This document shows positions 5,017-6,519 of a DNA stretch of 6,519 bases, one piece after another (positions within the stretch are counted from its first letter, which is position 1; every line of letters starts with the position of its first letter). The position numbers were made by a program, and so were the translations under genes. Under the pieces are notes generated by a model. The model was not told the origin of the DNA. It did not search any database and worked only from the letters and a program-made list of their open reading frames with translations. Source of the DNA: an uncultured Bacilli bacterium (GTDB lineage Bacteria > Bacillota_I > Bacilli_A > RF39 > UBA660); NCBI GenBank assembly GCA_934148875.1, contig CAKPDJ010000062.1, forward strand, positions 1 through 6,519, given 5' to 3'.

Positions 5017-6003
5017 ATGAAAAGAATGAAATTGAAAAATAATAGGAAACATATATATTTAGTGATGAAGATAATACTAATTATATTTTTGTTTTCTTTT
5101 TCTTTTTGTGGGACATTAAGGTACTTTTCTAAAAATATTAATAATGAAAAGTTTTTAAAGTTACTTATTCAGAATAATAATAGTTATATGGAAAGAGATA
5201 CTAAGTTTAATTTGTTTACTAAATTAATTACTTTGGTAGCAAATATTGATTTTAGTAAACCTAATACTATGATTAATAATAGTTATGCTAGTGGTAATAA
5301 AACTTCTGCTGATGGTGATAAAGATGTAAATACTATACCTATCAATAGTTATGTAAAAGATCCATATGAAAAAAAAGATGTTACTAATCCTATTGTTTAT
5401 TTATATAACACCCACCAATCTGAAGAATATGCAACTAATAATTTAGAAAGCTATAATGTAAAACCAACGGTTTTGATGACTAGTTATATATTGAGGGAAA
5501 AATTAAATAATAATGGTATTGGTACTATTGTTGAAGAAAATAATGTAACTGAGTTTTTAAGAACTAATAATTGGAATTATGCATCTAGTTATAAGGTAAC
5601 TAAATTATTGATGAGTGATGCTTATAGTAAAAATAGTTCTTTGGAATATTTTGTTGATTTGCATAGAGATTCTGTTAAGAAGAATATTTCTACGGTTAGT
5701 ATTAATAATAAGAGTTATGCCAGAATATTATTTTTAGTAGGGCTTGAAAATAAAAATTATGGTCCTAATTTAGAAATGACAAGTAAACTTAATGATATGT
5801 TTAATGAAAAATATCCTGGTTTATCTAGAGGAATATATAAGAAAAAAGGTGCTGGTGTTAATGGGGTGTATAACCAAGATTTTAGTCCTAAAACTATTTT
5901 GATAGAAGTTGGAGGACAGGATAACACTATAGACGAAGTGTTTAATACCTGTGAAGCTATTAGTACAATATTAACTGAATATATTAAGGAGGATAAAAAA
6001 TGA
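5017..6003 (+). CDS. spoIIP: Stage II sporulation protein P (SpoIIP), peptidoglycan hydrolase
   Basis: A 328-residue sporulation protein acting with SpoIID and SpoIIM in the engulfment complex, where it cuts peptidoglycan (amidase and endopeptidase activities) at the septum so that the mother-cell membrane can move around the forespore. An N-terminal basic stretch (KRMKLKNNRKH) and a hydrophobic segment (about 13-31) form a signal anchor placing the rest outside the membrane. A variable asparagine-rich linker runs to about 122. The catalytic domain (about 125-326) has YNTHQSEEY (His133, Glu136/137), VDLHRDS (His216, Arg217) and ILIEVGGQDNTIDEV (Glu297), matching the zinc-ligand and catalytic positions of the family. 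The ATG has AAAGGTGGT at 5002-5010. A second ATG at codon 4 is too far from it. It follows gpr with a 42-nt gap that contains no terminator and overlaps the next gene by ATGA. Shorter than B. subtilis SpoIIP (about 400), mainly in the linker. Confidence 0.95.
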   Translation: MKRMKLKNNRKHIYLVMKIILIIFLFSFSFCGTLRYFSKNINNEKFLKLLIQNNNSYMERDTKFNLFTKLITLVANIDFSKPNTMINNSYASGNKTSADGDKDVNTIPINSYVKDPYEKKDVTNPIVYLYNTHQSEEYATNNLESYNVKPTVLMTSYILREKLNNNGIGTIVEENNVTEFLRTNNWNYASSYKVTKLLMSDAYSKNSSLEYFVDLHRDSVKKNISTVSINNKSYARILFLVGLENKNYGPNLEMTSKLNDMFNEKYPGLSRGIYKKKGAGVNGVYNQDFSPKTILIEVGGQDNTIDEVFNTCEAISTILTEYIKEDKK

Positions 6004-6320
6004 AAAATAATTTTTTGAGGATAATGACACTTACTGTTTTTTTGATTTTTTTAGCCCTATATTATTCTTCTAATGCAGGCTTAATTGATTATCAAGCGAA
6101 AAATAAAACGGTTCTTACTGAGGAACAAATAAAAATGTTTGAAGAAGATGTTAAAAATAATGTCCAAATTGATTTAAAAAAATATGTAGAAAATAAGGAA
6201 GAAAAGTATGATAATAATATTTCTAAAACAACATTGAAATTATCTAATACTATAGGGGAAACTATTGAAGGTGTTCTTAATTTTATGTTTGGAAAATTAG
6301 AAAATGTTATGAATGGTTAA
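6000..6320 (+). CDS. Small membrane-anchored protein in the yqxA position of the gpr-spoIIP operon
   Basis: A 106-residue protein with an N-terminal membrane segment (about 6-24) after a basic start (MKNNFLR), then a hydrophilic, lysine- and glutamate-rich part (30-75) that is probably outside the membrane, and a C-terminal amphipathic helix (about 77-106, TLKLSNTIGETIEGVLNFMF). It has no cysteine and no enzyme motif. Its ATG overlaps the spoIIP TGA (ATGA), and a perfect AAGGAGGAT (5986-5994) sits inside the end of spoIIP with a good spacing, so it is clearly translated in this operon. In B. subtilis the gene in this place is yqxA, which encodes a protein of similar size and layout (a DUF3679-type protein). 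I recognise only the position and architecture, not the sequence, so orthology is an inference. A role alongside SpoIIP in engulfment or the forespore membrane is plausible but unproven. Confidence 0.8.
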   Translation: MKNNFLRIMTLTVFLIFLALYYSSNAGLIDYQAKNKTVLTEEQIKMFEEDVKNNVQIDLKKYVENKEEKYDNNISKTTLKLSNTIGETIEGVLNFMFGKLENVMNG

Positions 6321-6337
6321 AAAAGAAAATTTCTATC

Positions 6338-6366
6338 TTGTTTACTAAAAAATAATGTTGTATACT
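6338..6366 (+). promoter_or_regulatory. Sigma-A promoter of the gene starting at 6410
   Basis: TTGTTT (6338-6343), a 17-bp spacer and TATACT (6361-6366, five of six). The start is predicted near 6373, giving a leader of about 37 nt. It suggests the right-edge gene is expressed separately from the sporulation operon, although no clear terminator is seen between 6321 and 6337. Confidence 0.65.
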
Positions 6367-6409
6367 ATAAGTGTAATAATAGAATATTCAGGTTGTATGG
6401 AGGATTAAA

Positions 6410-6519
6410 ATGAAAAATAGGGGAAAGCAAACAGTAATAACGGTATTAGCTATAGTAAGTTTAATAGTAATAACAGTAGCGGTAAGTTATTCATTCTTTA
6501 CTTATACAAGAGAAGGAAC
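6410..6519 (+). CDS. N-terminus of a secreted or surface protein (cut by the window edge)
   Basis: Only the first 36 codons are present. A short basic start (MKNRGKQ) is followed by a long hydrophobic stretch (about residues 8-26, rich in Val, Ile and Ala) and then SYSFFTYTREG. It is a signal peptide or membrane anchor. A hydrophobic core running into (S/T)Y(A/S)FFT is reminiscent of the N-termini of SipW-processed or TasA-like surface proteins and pilin-like proteins of gut Firmicutes, but too little is visible to assign a family. The start is well supported: GGAGGAT (6399-6405) lies just before the ATG. All six Val codons are GTA and all four Ile codons are ATA. The neighbouring genes use GTT and ATT freely. 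This may only reflect the internal repeat at 6433-6478. Confidence 0.75.
   Translation, partial: MKNRGKQTVITVLAIVSLIVITVAVSYSFFTYTREG
6433..6478 (+). repeat. Imperfect 13-bp direct repeat inside the signal segment
   Basis: AGTAATAACGGTA (6433-6445) and AGTAATAACAGTA (6466-6478) differ at one position and start 33 nt apart, exactly 11 codons, so both copies encode Val-Ile-Thr-Val. Eleven residues is three turns of a helix, so the repeat puts matching residues on one face of the membrane segment. It may be a relic of a small in-frame duplication or chance in low-complexity sequence. Confidence 0.5.

Noticed and set aside
6001..6024. Read-through of the spoIIP TGA as tryptophan (code 4)
   Set aside because: The family ends here, the next gene starts in the overlapping ATGA with a perfect ribosome-binding site, and all Trp codons elsewhere are TGG.
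6382..6389. 8-bp palindrome GAATATTC in the leader of the right-edge gene
   Set aside because: It does not extend beyond 8 bp, and short A+T palindromes are expected by chance in this composition.
1..6519. CRISPR arrays, insertion sequences, tRNA or rRNA genes, phage genes
   Set aside because: No spaced direct repeats, transposase or integrase motifs, terminal inverted repeats, cloverleaf patterns or rRNA-like sequence were found on either strand.

Overview
The window is very A+T-rich (about three quarters A+T by eye) and looks like chromosomal DNA of a low-GC, spore-forming Firmicute. Genes for the germination protease GPR and the engulfment hydrolase SpoIIP lie side by side, next to a divergent rpsT, which is the order I recall from Bacillus subtilis. 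Shine-Dalgarno sites are mostly strong (GGTGAT or GGAGGAT types). All eight tryptophans in the complete genes are TGG and spoIIP ends in TGA, so the standard bacterial code fits rather than the mycoplasma code. The base composition with sporulation genes suggests an uncultured gut Bacilli or Erysipelotrichia-like lineage; that placement is inference.

Layout. Positions 1-162 hold no gene but contain a good sigma-A promoter (92-120) with a 15-bp palindrome over its -10/start region. It drives a tightly packed plus-strand operon: an unknown two-helix membrane protein (163-747), miaA (747-1619) and an unknown 321-residue helical protein (GTG start, 1620-2585). The junctions are a 1-nt stop/start overlap and a zero-gap junction, so translation is probably coupled. 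A hairpin at 2570-2595 ends this operon and also the convergent minus-strand gene. Both stop codons lie inside it.

The minus strand carries a secreted or membrane-anchored transglutaminase-like protein (2594-3502) with its own promoter buried in an inverted repeat, and rpsT (3575-3838) with its own promoter and terminator.

Divergent from rpsT is a sporulation cluster: gpr (probable TTG start at 3943), spoIIP (5017-6003) and a small membrane-anchored protein (6000-6320) overlapping spoIIP by ATGA. The small protein sits where B. subtilis has yqxA. SpoIIP would thin septal peptidoglycan during engulfment. GPR would be stored in the spore as a zymogen and degrade small acid-soluble spore proteins at germination. 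A new sigma-A-type promoter (6338-6366) starts a gene cut by the right edge (6410 onward), whose first 36 residues are a membrane/signal segment ending in SYSFFTYT.

No tRNA, rRNA, insertion sequence, CRISPR array or phage signature was seen. This is mostly an ordinary housekeeping and sporulation region. The least explained parts are the two unknown proteins flanking miaA, the palindromic promoter structures, the small yqxA-position protein and the truncated surface-type protein.
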